A stretch of 64,000 nucleotides of DNA from contig OZ241902.1 in assembly GCA_965203605.1 (NCBI GenBank), positions 186,001-250,000 of the forward strand, given 5' to 3'. Numbering within the stretch: position 1 is the first letter of the stretch; each line of letters starts with the position of its first letter. Under the pieces are notes generated by a model. It had not been told where the DNA came from. It was given only the letters and a program-made list of their open reading frames with translations, and searched no databases. Positions 17,159 to 26,796 of this stretch are shown here, in pieces. The stretch is from JAPOUP01 sp965203605. GTDB lineage: Bacteria > Pseudomonadota > Alphaproteobacteria > Rhodobacterales > Rhodobacteraceae. Made by a program: the position numbers and the translations under genes.

Positions 17159-17617
17159 ATGATCCGATATGCCCTGAAGTGTGATCAGAACCACGAGTTC
17201 GAGAGTTGGTTCGCGACCGCTGAGGCATTCGACAAGCTGCGTAGCAGCGGCATGGTTTCATGTCCGGTCTGCGATTCCGATCAGATCGAAAAGGCCATGA
17301 TGACCCCAGGCGTCCGACCATCCCGTACCAAGGCAAAGCCTTCCGTGCCGGAGACGGTGTCTCAGGACAGCCAGACCTCACTGAAGGAGCCAATATCGGA
17401 ACTTGAGGCGAATTTGGCGAAATTGCGCCGGCATGTGGAGAAAAACTCCGACTATGTGGGCCTCAGCTTCGCGAAAGAGGCGCGGAAGATGCATGATGGG
17501 GAAATTCCCCATCGTTCGATCTATGGCGAGGCACATCGGGACGAGGCCAGAAAACTTGTGGAGGACGGCGTTCCGGTTGCGCCGTTGCCGTTCCTGCCGA
17601 GCCGAAAGGCGAACTGA
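17159..17617 (+). CDS. DUF1178 family protein
   Basis: 152 residues with the ribosome site GAGGAAGG before the ATG. MIRYALKCDQNHEFESWF and SCPVCDSDQIEKAMM form the conserved N-terminal half with Cys8 and the CPVC pair, suggesting metal binding like a rubredoxin or zinc ribbon. The C-terminal half reads VGLSFAKEARKMHDGEI and PHRSIYGEAHRDEARKL. Function is not established. Probably cotranscribed with the Nudix gene. Confidence 0.88.
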   Translation: MIRYALKCDQNHEFESWFATAEAFDKLRSSGMVSCPVCDSDQIEKAMMTPGVRPSRTKAKPSVPETVSQDSQTSLKEPISELEANLAKLRRHVEKNSDYVGLSFAKEARKMHDGEIPHRSIYGEAHRDEARKLVEDGVPVAPLPFLPSRKAN

Positions 17618-17735
17618 GCATCTGCCAACCGTGAATCGCTGATTGCCCATTGACCTCGCGCCGGCAACCGATCGGCCTCCCGTTAAACGTAAGGTCGAAA
17701 GAACTTGGTTTACCCTGTTCCGCCCGGGCTGCAAT

Positions 17736-17783
17736 CTCGCTGCGGAAATGGCCGACGTTGCACTTCGGAATGGAAGTGGGTTT
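17736..17783 (-). repeat. dispersed ~45-bp repeat, copy C
   Basis: On the minus strand: CCCACTTCCATTCCGAAGTG ... GCCATTTCCGCAGCGAG. It abuts the point where the otnK fragment stops being recognisable (about 17785), so the element or the event that left it may have truncated that gene. Confidence 0.5.
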
Positions 17784-17784
17784 C

Positions 17785-17964
17785 CGATGACCTGTTCAGC
17801 AACCTGCGCAGCCAGCCAGTCGTCCGCGGCGGGCGACAGTTCGACTGCCTGATCCGATGCGGCTGTCCACCATTTCAATGCCGGGACTTCGGACTCGGCA
17901 TCCCCACCCTGACCAACGTGTTGCAGATGCCGGTTGTACCGGTGAAGTCGTCTGCGACCGCTCC
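17785..17964 (-). pseudogene. 3-oxo-tetronate kinase (DUF1537/OtnK) N-terminal fragment
   Basis: ATG at 17964 reads MAIVLGAVADDFTGTTGICN then TLVRVGMPS, matching the conserved start of four-carbon acid-sugar kinases (ADDFTGATD). After a frame change the next frame continues ALKWWTAASDQAVELSPAAD and DWLAAQ, equivalent to the family's ALKSRT region. The rest of the gene is absent. It lies 19 nt downstream of the isopropylmalate-type dehydrogenase, where these kinases often occur. Confidence 0.6.
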
Positions 17965-17982
17965 CAATACGATTGCCATACA

Positions 17983-19077
17983 TCAGGTTCCGCCCGCGGG
18001 AATTCGAGCGAGAACTTCTGCGGTAACCGCACGGGTGCCCATGTCACCGCCGAATTCCATCGGACGGACCGCGTTTGCCGCAAAACCGGCTTCAACCGCC
18101 TGTTCGACGTGCCGTGCGGCGTTCGTGAACCGCGTGTCGCTGGACTTCTCGCCAAGGTAGTCAAGCATCAGCGCTCCCGAGAGAATCGCTGCAAGCGGAT
18201 TGGCCCGGACCTGGCCCATGATGTCTGGTGCGGAGCCGTGGGCGGGTTGGAAGAGGCCGATCCTGTCTCCGATCTCAGCGCAGGCCGCCATGCCAATACC
18301 GCCAACCAGACCACCCGCGAGATCGGAAAGGATGTCACCAAACATGTTTTCCATGACCATGACATCATAGTCCCAGGGGTTTCGGATCAGGTTCAACGCC
18401 TGCGCATCGACATAACTGTAGTCAGTTCCCACATCTGGATATATGGGTGCGACCTCATCGTAGATCTTTCGGAAGAAGGCCATGGATTTGAAGACATTGG
18501 CCTTGTCGACGCAGGTCAGCCGCCCCGGTCTGCCGTGCGCCTTTCGTTTCCTGGCCAGCCTGAACCCAAAATGCATCAGTTTTTCGGTGGTCGCTCGTGT
18601 GATTCTGAGAGTATCGCGTACCTCTGCGTCTTCCACGACGTCCGCCCGCCTATGGACGGCCGCGGAATAGAATAGACCCTCCGTTGATTCCCGCAGAACA
18701 ACCATGTCAATTCCGGCTGCACGCGGGTCGGCCAATCGCTGAGGCGCGTTCGGATAGGCTTTGACCGGTCGAACTCCGGCATAGAGTCCGTAGATGTCCC
18801 TGAGCCTCAGATGCGGGCTGATCTCCGTGCCATCCGCATGTCGGATCGATGGCAGGCCAATCGCCCCCAGAAACACGGCATCTGCCTCTCCCACGCGCAC
18901 TTCACCACCGGGCTCGATGTCCTGCCCTGTTTCATCAAAATATCCTGCGCCAGCTCGGATCTCGTCATAGGCCAGCTTCGGGGCACACGCGGCCGCAACC
19001 GCCGCGTCAACAACTGAGACCGCCGCCTCAGCTACGTCCACTCCGATGCCATCGCCCTTGATAAGCGCAACCTTCAT
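17983..19077 (-). CDS. isocitrate/isopropylmalate-family dehydrogenase
   Basis: 364 residues. The family signature is MKVALIKGDGIGVDVAEAAV, substrate/metal region YDVMVMENMFGDILSDLAGG, and cofactor segment QPAHGSAPDIMGQVRANP. This is a beta-decarboxylating hydroxyacid dehydrogenase. Its neighbours are remnants of an LtnD-like dehydrogenase and an OtnK kinase, so a sugar-acid substrate (tartrate-, malate- or threonate-like) is more likely than isopropylmalate. It starts 4 nt inside the upstream fragment. It appears intact although its pathway partners are broken. Confidence 0.88.
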   Translation of the reverse strand: MKVALIKGDGIGVDVAEAAVSVVDAAVAAACAPKLAYDEIRAGAGYFDETGQDIEPGGEVRVGEADAVFLGAIGLPSIRHADGTEISPHLRLRDIYGLYAGVRPVKAYPNAPQRLADPRAAGIDMVVLRESTEGLFYSAAVHRRADVVEDAEVRDTLRITRATTEKLMHFGFRLARKRKAHGRPGRLTCVDKANVFKSMAFFRKIYDEVAPIYPDVGTDYSYVDAQALNLIRNPWDYDVMVMENMFGDILSDLAGGLVGGIGMAACAEIGDRIGLFQPAHGSAPDIMGQVRANPLAAILSGALMLDYLGEKSSDTRFTNAARHVEQAVEAGFAANAVRPMEFGGDMGTRAVTAEVLARIPAGGT

Positions 19078-19410
19078 TTGGCGATTGTCCTTCCAATGCG
19101 GGTCTCAACGAGCTTGATGTCAGCGGAGAGCTCGTCGTCCGCCCAGCCAAGATCGATGCTGTCCTTGAGAGTTTTCAGGATGGCACCTGGACCTGGGCAG
19201 TTCACTTCTGCATCGATGATCAGGTCGCGCACCAGACGGACATCCTTCAGGAGAGACTTCAGAATAAGGAGTGCCGGGAACTCACCGTCATATATGCGGG
19301 GCGCACGGCACTCAAAATGCCGCGAATGGGCGAAGCCGGTACCTCGGGCTACGGTATCGAAGAACCTCACGTCCACTCCGAAATGTGGTTCGGGGAATTG
19401 TACCCGAAGG
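19074..19410 (-). pseudogene. LtnD/3-hydroxyisobutyrate-dehydrogenase-like C-terminal fragment
   Basis: The readable part is FDTVARGTGFAHSRHFECRA, then RIYDGEF, LKSLLKDVRLVRDLI and FSADIKLVE-like ELSADIKLVETRIG. This is the C-terminal helical domain of beta-hydroxyacid dehydrogenases such as L-threonate dehydrogenase. The Rossmann N-terminal domain is missing, and small irregularities suggest decay. The stop overlaps the start of the next dehydrogenase by 4 nt, showing the original operon coupling. Confidence 0.6.
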
Positions 19411-19715
19411 CCAGGATGGAACCAACTCCGGAACTCCCGACTGTTCCTTGTTCCTGGCGTTCACTGCCTGTCTTCGGGACTCCAAGGGGTTTCCCGTACA
19501 TACTGGAATCGCAGACCGGGCGAAATCCCGACTCCCTGTTGAGTTCACCGGGCAAGGACCGTGTTCCATTCGGCTAACGGTTCTGGGCATGGGTGTCCGC
19601 ACCCCGCCCTGGACATGACGGGCATGAGGGTCGATGGTTCCTTCAGGTCGAGCCTCGCAGGATTGCGGGCAGTCCTCCAAAGTCGGGTGACCTGACCTGG
19701 TCGAAATAACGTCCA
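19411..19715. other. about 300 bp without a recognisable gene
   Basis: Lies where the missing N-terminal part of the LtnD-like gene should be. No dehydrogenase Rossmann motif (GxGxxG) was found in any frame. Confidence 0.35.
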
Positions 19716-20687
19716 TCAGATCCGGGGAACACCGCCGCCCAACACCTGTTGGTACCAGTCAGTGTCGATGTTCCCTCCACTGAGGATCACCGCCACCTTC
19801 CTGTCCGCCGTTGTATCGCGTTCCTGCAGCAACGCCGCCAGGGATGCCGCGCCGGCACCCTCGGCAAGATTGTGCGTATCTCGGAAATATATCCGTATGG
19901 CCTCAGCTATTTCCTCGTCGCTGACTGTGACGATCCGTTCGGCACCGCGGTCGAATATCTCAACCGCCTCTGGTACGGGCACACGTACGGCGATGCCGTC
20001 CGCAAAGGTCTCGCAGGAGTTTGTCTCGACCATCCTGCCCGCTTCAACCGATAGCTTGGCAGTTTGGGCGGCGGATGACACAACGCCCACAACTCTGGTG
20101 GCCAGTCCAAGCGCGTCCCTTGCGAGGATGGTGCCGCAGATACCCGAGCCGCAGCCTATGGGAACGTAGACCGTGTCAAGATCGGGCACTGCCGAGAGCA
20201 GTTCAAATCCATAGGTGGCGACTCCGCGCACCAGTTCCTGATGGAAGGGTGGCACGGTTATCAGGCCTTCCGCAGCGGCCACACGAAAGGCCTCCTCCCG
20301 AGCTGTATCGAAATCCTCGCCGAACTCGATGAGCGTTGCGCCATGGGCTTGCATCGCTGCGTTCTTTTCCACCGAATTGCCATGTGGCACAAATATCCTT
20401 GCGGCCAGACCGACCGCCTGCGCCGCCCGCGCCTGACTTTGCCCGTGATTGCCGCGGGTGGCGGTGCAGATACCGCGGGCTTCCGGGTGGTTCCGTAACA
20501 CCCAATCGATGAAGGTTATTCCTCCGCGTACCTTGAACGATCCGGTCGGCGCATGGTTCTCGTGCTTGACCCATACCTCGCAGCCAAGTCGCCGACTGAG
20601 CTGCGGCCAGGCGATCTGGGGCGTGGGTTGCATCCGGAGGTAGACCGATCCGCAGGCCTCCTCCAGTTCGTCAACTGTAAGTTCCAT
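19716..20687 (-). CDS. threonine/serine dehydratase, PLP fold type II
   Basis: 323 residues from ATG 20687 (MELTVDELEEACGSVY). The frame extends further upstream but would run into the divergent aspartokinase gene. PLP lysine is Lys52 in APTGSFKVRGG. TRGNHGQSQARAAQAVG follows, and VPIGCGSGICGTILARD is the phosphate loop; SGGNIDTDWY lies near the C-terminus. It deaminates threonine or serine to a 2-oxoacid, or may act on 3-hydroxyaspartate. No regulatory ACT domain, so it is the catabolic type. Confidence 0.88.
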   Translation of the reverse strand: MELTVDELEEACGSVYLRMQPTPQIAWPQLSRRLGCEVWVKHENHAPTGSFKVRGGITFIDWVLRNHPEARGICTATRGNHGQSQARAAQAVGLAARIFVPHGNSVEKNAAMQAHGATLIEFGEDFDTAREEAFRVAAAEGLITVPPFHQELVRGVATYGFELLSAVPDLDTVYVPIGCGSGICGTILARDALGLATRVVGVVSSAAQTAKLSVEAGRMVETNSCETFADGIAVRVPVPEAVEIFDRGAERIVTVSDEEIAEAIRIYFRDTHNLAEGAGAASLAALLQERDTTADRKVAVILSGGNIDTDWYQQVLGGGVPRI

Positions 20688-20794
20688 TGTCCTTCCGATC
20701 GAGGTTGCCCGAGGTTGTCGACGCTTGTATGCCGTAAAATGGTTGATATGAAGCGCACGTTTAACGGTGCCTCGGAAGGCGGAGCAGTCCATCA

Positions 20795-22033
20795 ATGCCG
20801 ATTCTGGTGATGAAATTCGGTGGCACATCGGTCGCTTCCCCCGACAGGATCCGCAACGCCGCGGAGCGGGTTACGCGTGAGGTCGCCAACGGATTCGATG
20901 TCATCGTCATTGTCTCGGCGATGGCTGGCGAGACTGACAGGCTGGCCAATCTGGTCAAGGAGACCGGCCAGTTCTTCGATGCCCGCGAATACGATGCGGT
21001 GGTGAGTTCGGGCGAGAACGTCTCGGCCGGGTTGATGGCGCTCACGCTGCAGGAAATGAATGTTCCCGCACGATCCTGGCACGGCTGGCAGGTCCCGCTG
21101 ATGACCACTGGTGTTCATGCGGCCGCGAGAATCGAGGATATCCCCACCCGGAACATCCTCGCGAAATTCGGCGAGGGTATGAAGGTCGCTGTAGTGGCGG
21201 GTTTTCAGGGGATCGGCCCGGATGGTCGCGTCACCACACTTGGACGGGGTGGATCCGACACAACCGCAGTGGCCTTCGCTGCGGCGTTCGGTGCCGAGCG
21301 CTGCGATATCTACACGGATGTGGATGGCGTATACACGACCGATCCCCGCATTTCGGTCAAGGCGCGGAAACTCGACCGCATTGCATTCGAGGAGATGCTT
21401 GAACTGGCGTCGCTCGGAGCCAAGGTTCTGCAGTCGCGGTCGGTCGAACTGGCGATGCGCCACGGGGTGAGTCTCAGGGTGCTGTCGAGTTTTGGCGGGA
21501 CGGATGATGGATCGGGAACCTACGTATGCGATGAGGAGGAAATCGTGGAGAGCAATGTTGTGGCCGGAGTGGCCTATAGTCGGGACGAAGCGAAACTGAC
21601 GCTGGTTTCGGTCGCTGATCGACCCGGAATTGCCGCGGCGATTTTCGGGCCTCTGGCGGAGGCGGGGGTGAACGTGGACATGATCGTGCAGAACATCTCG
21701 GAAGAGGGTCGCACGGACCTGACGTTTTCATGTCCCACTGACCAGGTGGCAAGGGCCAGGAAAGCGATTGAGGAGGCGAAGTCCGACGGCAGGATCAACT
21801 TCCATGATCTTCTTGCCGATACGGAGGTCTGCAAGGTATCGGTTGTCGGCATCGGGATGCGCAGCCATGCCGGCGTCGCGGCAAGGATGTTCGAGGCGCT
21901 GGCGCGTGAGAACATCAACATCGAGGTAATCACCACTTCCGAAATCAAGATATCGGTGTTGATTGACCGCAAGTACCTCGAGCTTGCCGTCCAGGCCCTG
22001 CATGACTGGTTCGGCCTGGAAAAGGCTGCCTGA
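20795..22033 (+). CDS. lysC: aspartate kinase
   Basis: 412 residues. MPILVMKFGGTSVASPDRI is the kinase N-terminus, GRGGSDTTAVAFAAAFGAER the catalytic middle. Two C-terminal ACT domains follow (KLTLVSVADRPGIAAAIFGP and VCKVSVVGIGMRSHAGVAAR), which bind lysine or threonine for feedback control. It makes aspartyl phosphate for lysine, methionine and threonine. It is followed by ptsP in the same direction, as in many Rhodobacterales. Confidence 0.97.
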   Translation: MPILVMKFGGTSVASPDRIRNAAERVTREVANGFDVIVIVSAMAGETDRLANLVKETGQFFDAREYDAVVSSGENVSAGLMALTLQEMNVPARSWHGWQVPLMTTGVHAAARIEDIPTRNILAKFGEGMKVAVVAGFQGIGPDGRVTTLGRGGSDTTAVAFAAAFGAERCDIYTDVDGVYTTDPRISVKARKLDRIAFEEMLELASLGAKVLQSRSVELAMRHGVSLRVLSSFGGTDDGSGTYVCDEEEIVESNVVAGVAYSRDEAKLTLVSVADRPGIAAAIFGPLAEAGVNVDMIVQNISEEGRTDLTFSCPTDQVARARKAIEEAKSDGRINFHDLLADTEVCKVSVVGIGMRSHAGVAARMFEALARENINIEVITTSEIKISVLIDRKYLELAVQALHDWFGLEKAA

Positions 22034-22196
22034 TACGGATCGGGTCGCTTCTTTCGGCGTGTTGCCAGCCCGGGAAACACGTCGCAGGTCTGTGGCGACC
22101 GACTGCCAATGGTGGTCCGTCCGGAAGGCGGCAAATTCCGTTTCCTCTAGCTAGCCATATGTTCTAATGAACGGCAGACATTTGTTGGGGGTGAGT

Positions 22197-24452
22197 ATGG
22201 CCGGCATGGCTGACCGTAGCGGTGGCGAGAGCAGAAAGCTGCTCGGACGTCTGCGGGATACTCTGGCGGAAGAGGGGCCTGCCCAGGCGCGGCTTGATCG
22301 AATCACGCACTTGATTGCGGACTCGATGAAGGCTGAGGTCTGCTCAATCTATCTGTTCATGGATTCCGACACGCTGGAACTGTGCGCCACCGAGGGTCTG
22401 AACCGGGAAGCGGTTCATCAGACTCGGCTTCGTGTTGGTGAAGGACTTGTTGGCCGCGTCGCGAAGACAGCCGAGCCAGTGAACACCGCTGAGGCACCTT
22501 CGACCCGTGGCTTCCGCTATATGCCTGAGACCGGAGAGGAAATCTATTCGAGTTTCCTGGGCATTCCAATCCAGCGACTGGGTGAGACGCTTGGCGTTCT
22601 GGTGGTGCAGTCGAAGGACAGGCGCGTCTATTCCGAGGACGAGGTCTATGCGCTGGAAGTCGTGGCAATGGTTCTGGCGGAGATGGCCGAGCTTGGAGCC
22701 TTCGTGGGAGAAGGCGCCGCTCTGTCGGCGCCACACCAGCGGGCTGTATTGTTCCGGGGAACCGCTGCGCAGGAAGGAACGGCTGAAGGCCAGGTCTGGC
22801 TGCACGAGCCCCGGGTTGTCGTCGCCAATCCGGTCGCGAATGATCCCGAATCGGAGTTGCCGCGGTTGGAACAGGCAGTCGAACAGCTACGGGTTGATGT
22901 CGACCAGATGCTCAGCAGCGTGAATCCAGCCGAAAAGGACCAGCGCGATGTGCTGGAAGCCTATCGAATGTTCGCGAATTCGCGTGGCTGGATGAAGCGG
23001 ATGCAGGAAGACATCGTGCGCGGGCTATCCGCCGAGGCGGCTGTTGAAAAGGAGCAGTCGGCCGCCCGCGCACGCATGCAGGTTGTTCCTGACGCCTATC
23101 TGCGGGAGCGGCTGCACGACTTGGACGACCTTTCGAACAGGCTGCTCCGGATCCTGACCGGGCAGGGAGTCGGTACGGGTGCCGAGATGCCGGAACACCC
23201 AATCCTCGTCGCCCGAAACATCGGTCCGGCAGAACTGCTGGACTACGGCCGCAGCCTGCGAGGGATCGCTTTGGAGGAAGGGTCGGTTGGCAGCCATGCA
23301 GCAATTGTTGCCCGGGCGCTGGCCATTCCCCTGGTTGTGCATGCCGAACGGATTACCGCTGAAGCTCTTAACCGGGATCACATCCTGATCGATGGCAATA
23401 GTGGTTTGGTCCACCTTCGCCCCGATGACAATGTTGTCGGCGCTTTCCGCGATAAGTCGGCGATGGAGGCAGAGGCGCAGAAGCGGTATGTGTCCCTACG
23501 GGACAAACCGGCGCAAACCAGGGACGGAACCATCATTGAACTGCATATGAACGCTGGGCTGATGGCCGATCTGCCATCCATGGTGGGCTCGGGTGCCGAA
23601 GGTGTCGGCCTGTTCCGCACTGAACTGCAGTTTCTGGTCCGCAATCAGATGCCCAAACGCTCGGAATTGGCGGCGGTCTACTCCCGTGTCCTCGACGCGG
23701 CCCGCGGTAGACCGGTTCAGTTCCGGACCCTCGATATCGGCTCGGACAAAGTCCTGCCCTATATGAAGCCAACTGATGAGCCCAACCCTGCGTTGGGCTG
23801 GCGGGCCATCCGGGTGGGGCTGGATAAGCCGGGCGTGATGAGGATGCAGCTTCAGGCGTTGATCCGGGCGGCGAAGGGACGTCCGCTTAGGGTCATGTTC
23901 CCGTTCGTGGCGCAGTTCGATGAGTTCAAGGTTGGCAGGGACCACGTTCATCGCGAACTGGAAAGGGAGGCGACCCTTGGCCACGTTCTCCCGGAAGTGG
24001 TCGAGATTGGAGCCATGCTTGAGACGCCAAGCCTCGCCTTCGCACCGCGCCAGTTCTTCGATATGGCTGATTTCATCTCGATTGGCGGCAACGACCTCAA
24101 GCAGTTCTTCTTCGCGGCTGACAGGGAAAATGAGCGGGTGCGCCGACGCTACGACACCTTGAATGTCAGTTACCTGACATTCATCCAGGGAATTGTTGAA
24201 CGCTGCGCTGAATCACGGACACGGCTGAGCTTCTGTGGCGAGGATGCCGGTCGGCCGGTCGAGGCGGTCTGTTTCGCTGCGATGGGCCTTAGGTCGCTGT
24301 CCATGCGCCCCGCCTCGATCGGGCCTGTCAAGCATCTGCTGCGCCAGATTGACCTGCACGAGGCGAAGTCGGTCATCGGGGCCGCCCGTGCCAGCGGCAG
24401 TATGACGGTGCGACCTGCGGTGATGGCTTGGCTCGCCGGTCGGGGGCGGTAG
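22197..24452 (+). CDS. ptsP: phosphoenolpyruvate-protein phosphotransferase of the nitrogen PTS
   Basis: 751 residues from ATG 22197, chosen for the upstream GGGGGTGAG; ATG 22206 (MADRSGGESRKLL) is also possible. An N-terminal GAF domain (about 20-160: CSIYLFMDSDTLELCATEGL, GLVGRVAKTAEPVN) precedes the enzyme I part. The phosphorylated histidine is in SVGSHAAIVARALAIP, and the PEP-binding barrel contains GVGLFRTELQFLVR and ISIGGNDLKQFFFAADREN. EI-Ntr phosphorylates NPr and then IIA-Ntr to sense nitrogen status. Those partners are not in the window. Confidence 0.95.
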   Translation: MAGMADRSGGESRKLLGRLRDTLAEEGPAQARLDRITHLIADSMKAEVCSIYLFMDSDTLELCATEGLNREAVHQTRLRVGEGLVGRVAKTAEPVNTAEAPSTRGFRYMPETGEEIYSSFLGIPIQRLGETLGVLVVQSKDRRVYSEDEVYALEVVAMVLAEMAELGAFVGEGAALSAPHQRAVLFRGTAAQEGTAEGQVWLHEPRVVVANPVANDPESELPRLEQAVEQLRVDVDQMLSSVNPAEKDQRDVLEAYRMFANSRGWMKRMQEDIVRGLSAEAAVEKEQSAARARMQVVPDAYLRERLHDLDDLSNRLLRILTGQGVGTGAEMPEHPILVARNIGPAELLDYGRSLRGIALEEGSVGSHAAIVARALAIPLVVHAERITAEALNRDHILIDGNSGLVHLRPDDNVVGAFRDKSAMEAEAQKRYVSLRDKPAQTRDGTIIELHMNAGLMADLPSMVGSGAEGVGLFRTELQFLVRNQMPKRSELAAVYSRVLDAARGRPVQFRTLDIGSDKVLPYMKPTDEPNPALGWRAIRVGLDKPGVMRMQLQALIRAAKGRPLRVMFPFVAQFDEFKVGRDHVHRELEREATLGHVLPEVVEIGAMLETPSLAFAPRQFFDMADFISIGGNDLKQFFFAADRENERVRRRYDTLNVSYLTFIQGIVERCAESRTRLSFCGEDAGRPVEAVCFAAMGLRSLSMRPASIGPVKHLLRQIDLHEAKSVIGAARASGSMTVRPAVMAWLAGRGR

Positions 24453-24684
24453 AGACGATTGACTGTGCCGGCCGTTCGGGTTGGTCGCGTTCCGTTCCGG
24501 CTACGTCGCCGTCATTGGCGGGTCCGGATCCGCATTTCGCTTTCGGGCGGGGACTCTTCCGATGCGGGTGTCGAGGCAAACCGTTCAGATCAGCCCGGAT
24601 TGGCAGACCTGTTGTGAGGTCCTGTGATTGCGGCCATACTTGGAGCGATCAGAACCAATTTGATCCAACTCGAAAGGTGAATGA

Positions 24685-25218
24685 ATGACCCGCTATCATC
24701 CCGCACTTGTCACGCTTCACTGGCTTTTGGCGATACTGATAGTACTCGGACTGGTCATGGGTGGACTGTTCCTTTCCAAAATGCCGAATGATGATCCCGT
24801 CAAGCTGCTTGGGTTACGGGGACATATGACGGTAGGTGTCGCGATTCTGGTGCTGATGCTGATCCGGTTGGTGATACGGCTGCGTTCTGCGAGCCCACCA
24901 CATGCCGATGCGGGGAATCCGCTATTGAACACCGTCGCCGCCGTGGTTCATTGGTCTCTTTACCTTACGGTACTCGCGATGGCCGCTTCGGGCCTGGCCC
25001 TTTCGATATCCGCTGGACTGCCGGCCATTGTCTTCGGCGGTTCCGGAGAGCCGCTTCCAGCGAGCCTTTTCGAGTTCCCACCGCGCATGGTTCACGGGAT
25101 TCTGGCCGACCTGCTGACGATCCTCATTCTTGCGCATCTTGCGGGATTTCTCTACCACCAGTTCATTCGCCGTGACGGACTGTTCAGACGCATGTGGTTC
25201 GGCGACCGCAACGCTTGA
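24685..25218 (+). CDS. cytochrome b561 family membrane protein
   Basis: 177 residues, AAAGGTGA just upstream. Four transmembrane helices can be drawn, with heme-ligand histidines in YHPALVTLHWLLAI, LRGHMTVGVAI, VVHWSLYLTVL and LAHLAGFLYHQF. These proteins carry electrons from ubiquinol or superoxide across the inner membrane. It is a single gene between ptsP and a convergent EcsC gene. Confidence 0.9.
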   Translation: MTRYHPALVTLHWLLAILIVLGLVMGGLFLSKMPNDDPVKLLGLRGHMTVGVAILVLMLIRLVIRLRSASPPHADAGNPLLNTVAAVVHWSLYLTVLAMAASGLALSISAGLPAIVFGGSGEPLPASLFEFPPRMVHGILADLLTILILAHLAGFLYHQFIRRDGLFRRMWFGDRNA

Positions 25219-25432
25219 TCGCGTGCCCGGGATTGGCTGCTGCAGTACGAGGTCAGCGAGTGAAGTGAAGGAAGCCAACGGGACGCGGCGGGAACGGTGA
25301 ATGCGGATCCTGGCCGCCGATGCGAAAGGCAATCCGCGGTGACGGGGTGAGCGATTGCAACGAGGGCCAATCCGGCTGACTGTCAGGACGAGATGGATGA
25401 CCCCGTCGCGATTTTCCGGGCCCAGGTCAGGG

Positions 25433-26188
25433 TCACAGTCGTTTCCGGAATTCGCTGACCAGTTCCGCGTGGCTCCTGTCGGCGTCGATGGCCAAGCGTC
25501 GAAGCCCGAAATGGGCGAGTGCGATTCTTCGGTAGTGACGCGCATAGACGATGTTGATCGAAGCGCCTGCCGCAGCACCCAGAACCGCTGCGGCCTGTAC
25601 GGCGAGCTTCTGCCCGAGGACAACTCCCAGTCTGGGAGCGATCCGGGAAATCAATGCCTGAAGAGCGGTCCCGGTCACTGCGGTTCGGACCGAGATGAAT
25701 GACAGGTCCAGGTCATCGTCTCGCCCAAGTGGACCCGGTGCTGCGAATACCTGAATGCACTCAAACCGTATGCCATCCTCAGAGGTGTCGAATCCGTGAT
25801 CTATGGCCGCTCCCTGAATTCCGTGAAGCAGAACGGTGGTCGTCACCGGTAACTCGGCCAGCGTTCCGGGCATGCCGCTGAATCCGCCTGCGGCGCCAAG
25901 AGTGGCGCTGGCGGCTGTTGTGAACCATTGGGGGCCGTGGCCAAGGAGGGTTCTTGATCTGCCAGCTGCGTCGAACGCGAAGTGCAAGGCCTGTTCCGTG
26001 CCCCATTCAAGACTGTCACGCAGTGTGGAGGGAAGCCTGTGCAGCAGGCCATCCATCTGTCCGCCCAACAGGTTGAGGACCCGCACAGCCCCGCTGTTTG
26101 AAGCTCGATATTCCGCTGCAAGGTCATCCAGACGAGCGTTCGCGGCCTGACTGTCGATGGGCCTATCAAGAACTTCCACGGATACCAC
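25433..26188 (-). CDS. EcsC family protein
   Basis: 251 residues. It has the GSDxFxxxxxA-like core of the EcsC family, seen here as ATLGAAGGFSGMPGTLAELP and VTTTVLLHGIQGAAIDHGFD. A long Gly/Ala-rich hydrophobic stretch near the C-terminus (LAVQAAAVLGAAAGASINIV) suggests membrane association. Function in proteobacteria is unknown. Confidence 0.8.
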   Translation of the reverse strand: MVSVEVLDRPIDSQAANARLDDLAAEYRASNSGAVRVLNLLGGQMDGLLHRLPSTLRDSLEWGTEQALHFAFDAAGRSRTLLGHGPQWFTTAASATLGAAGGFSGMPGTLAELPVTTTVLLHGIQGAAIDHGFDTSEDGIRFECIQVFAAPGPLGRDDDLDLSFISVRTAVTGTALQALISRIAPRLGVVLGQKLAVQAAAVLGAAAGASINIVYARHYRRIALAHFGLRRLAIDADRSHAELVSEFRKRL

Positions 26189-26230
26189 CCATTGTTACAA
26201 CCATTGACATTGGGGCTCTTGGAGGTGGAT

Positions 26231-26716
26231 TCAACAGGCGGGCATCACTTTTCCGGAAATTCCATCCCAGGCACCCGGCGTCAGGGCCAGCCCCAGGACA
26301 CGTCTGGGATTCGTGGGTGGCGGCATCTCAACCGCCTTCAATCCGCGAAATCCGAATCGACCATAATAGGGTATGTCTCCCACCAGGAGCACCCGCCTCC
26401 ATCCAAGCTTGCGGGCCCTAGCCAGACTGTCTTCGATGACAAGCGCACCAAGACCTTCTCCCTGTCTGGTCGGGTGCACCGCGATTGGGCCGAGCAGGAG
26501 CGCGGACTGCGTACCCACCGTTACAGCCCAGTAGCGGATGGCCGCCGCGAGCGTTCCCTCTCCATCCCTTGCGACAAGACAGAGCTCGGTGATCGGATCC
26601 CGATCATCCCGCAACCGGTAGGAGGACAATGCTCCTCGTCCTGGCGCAAAGCAGAGATCGAGGAGTTCCTCGACTTCCCACCGGTCCTCGGGTTGCTCGC
26701 GATTCAGGGTGTACAT
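26231..26716 (-). CDS. GNAT acetyltransferase, YhbS-like
   Basis: 161 residues. LGPIAVHPTRQGEGLGALVI is the acetyl-CoA binding motif A, and VLLVGDIPYYGRFGF is the C-terminal strand typical of YhbS-type enzymes. Substrate unknown. It precedes the EcsC gene in the same direction and is divergent from the flavin reductase gene. Confidence 0.88.
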   Translation of the reverse strand: MYTLNREQPEDRWEVEELLDLCFAPGRGALSSYRLRDDRDPITELCLVARDGEGTLAAAIRYWAVTVGTQSALLLGPIAVHPTRQGEGLGALVIEDSLARARKLGWRRVLLVGDIPYYGRFGFRGLKAVEMPPPTNPRRVLGLALTPGAWDGISGKVMPAC

Positions 26717-26796
26717 GACGAACCTGTTGAGATTTCGCTGGATTTGGCCCTATCACGCGGCTAGTGCAGGAACAACGAAACGAAGGAATGCGCCGG

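Noticed and set aside
22344..23984. Minus-strand frames of 125-162 residues inside ptsP
   Set aside because: Antisense shadows of a complete, well-conserved gene.
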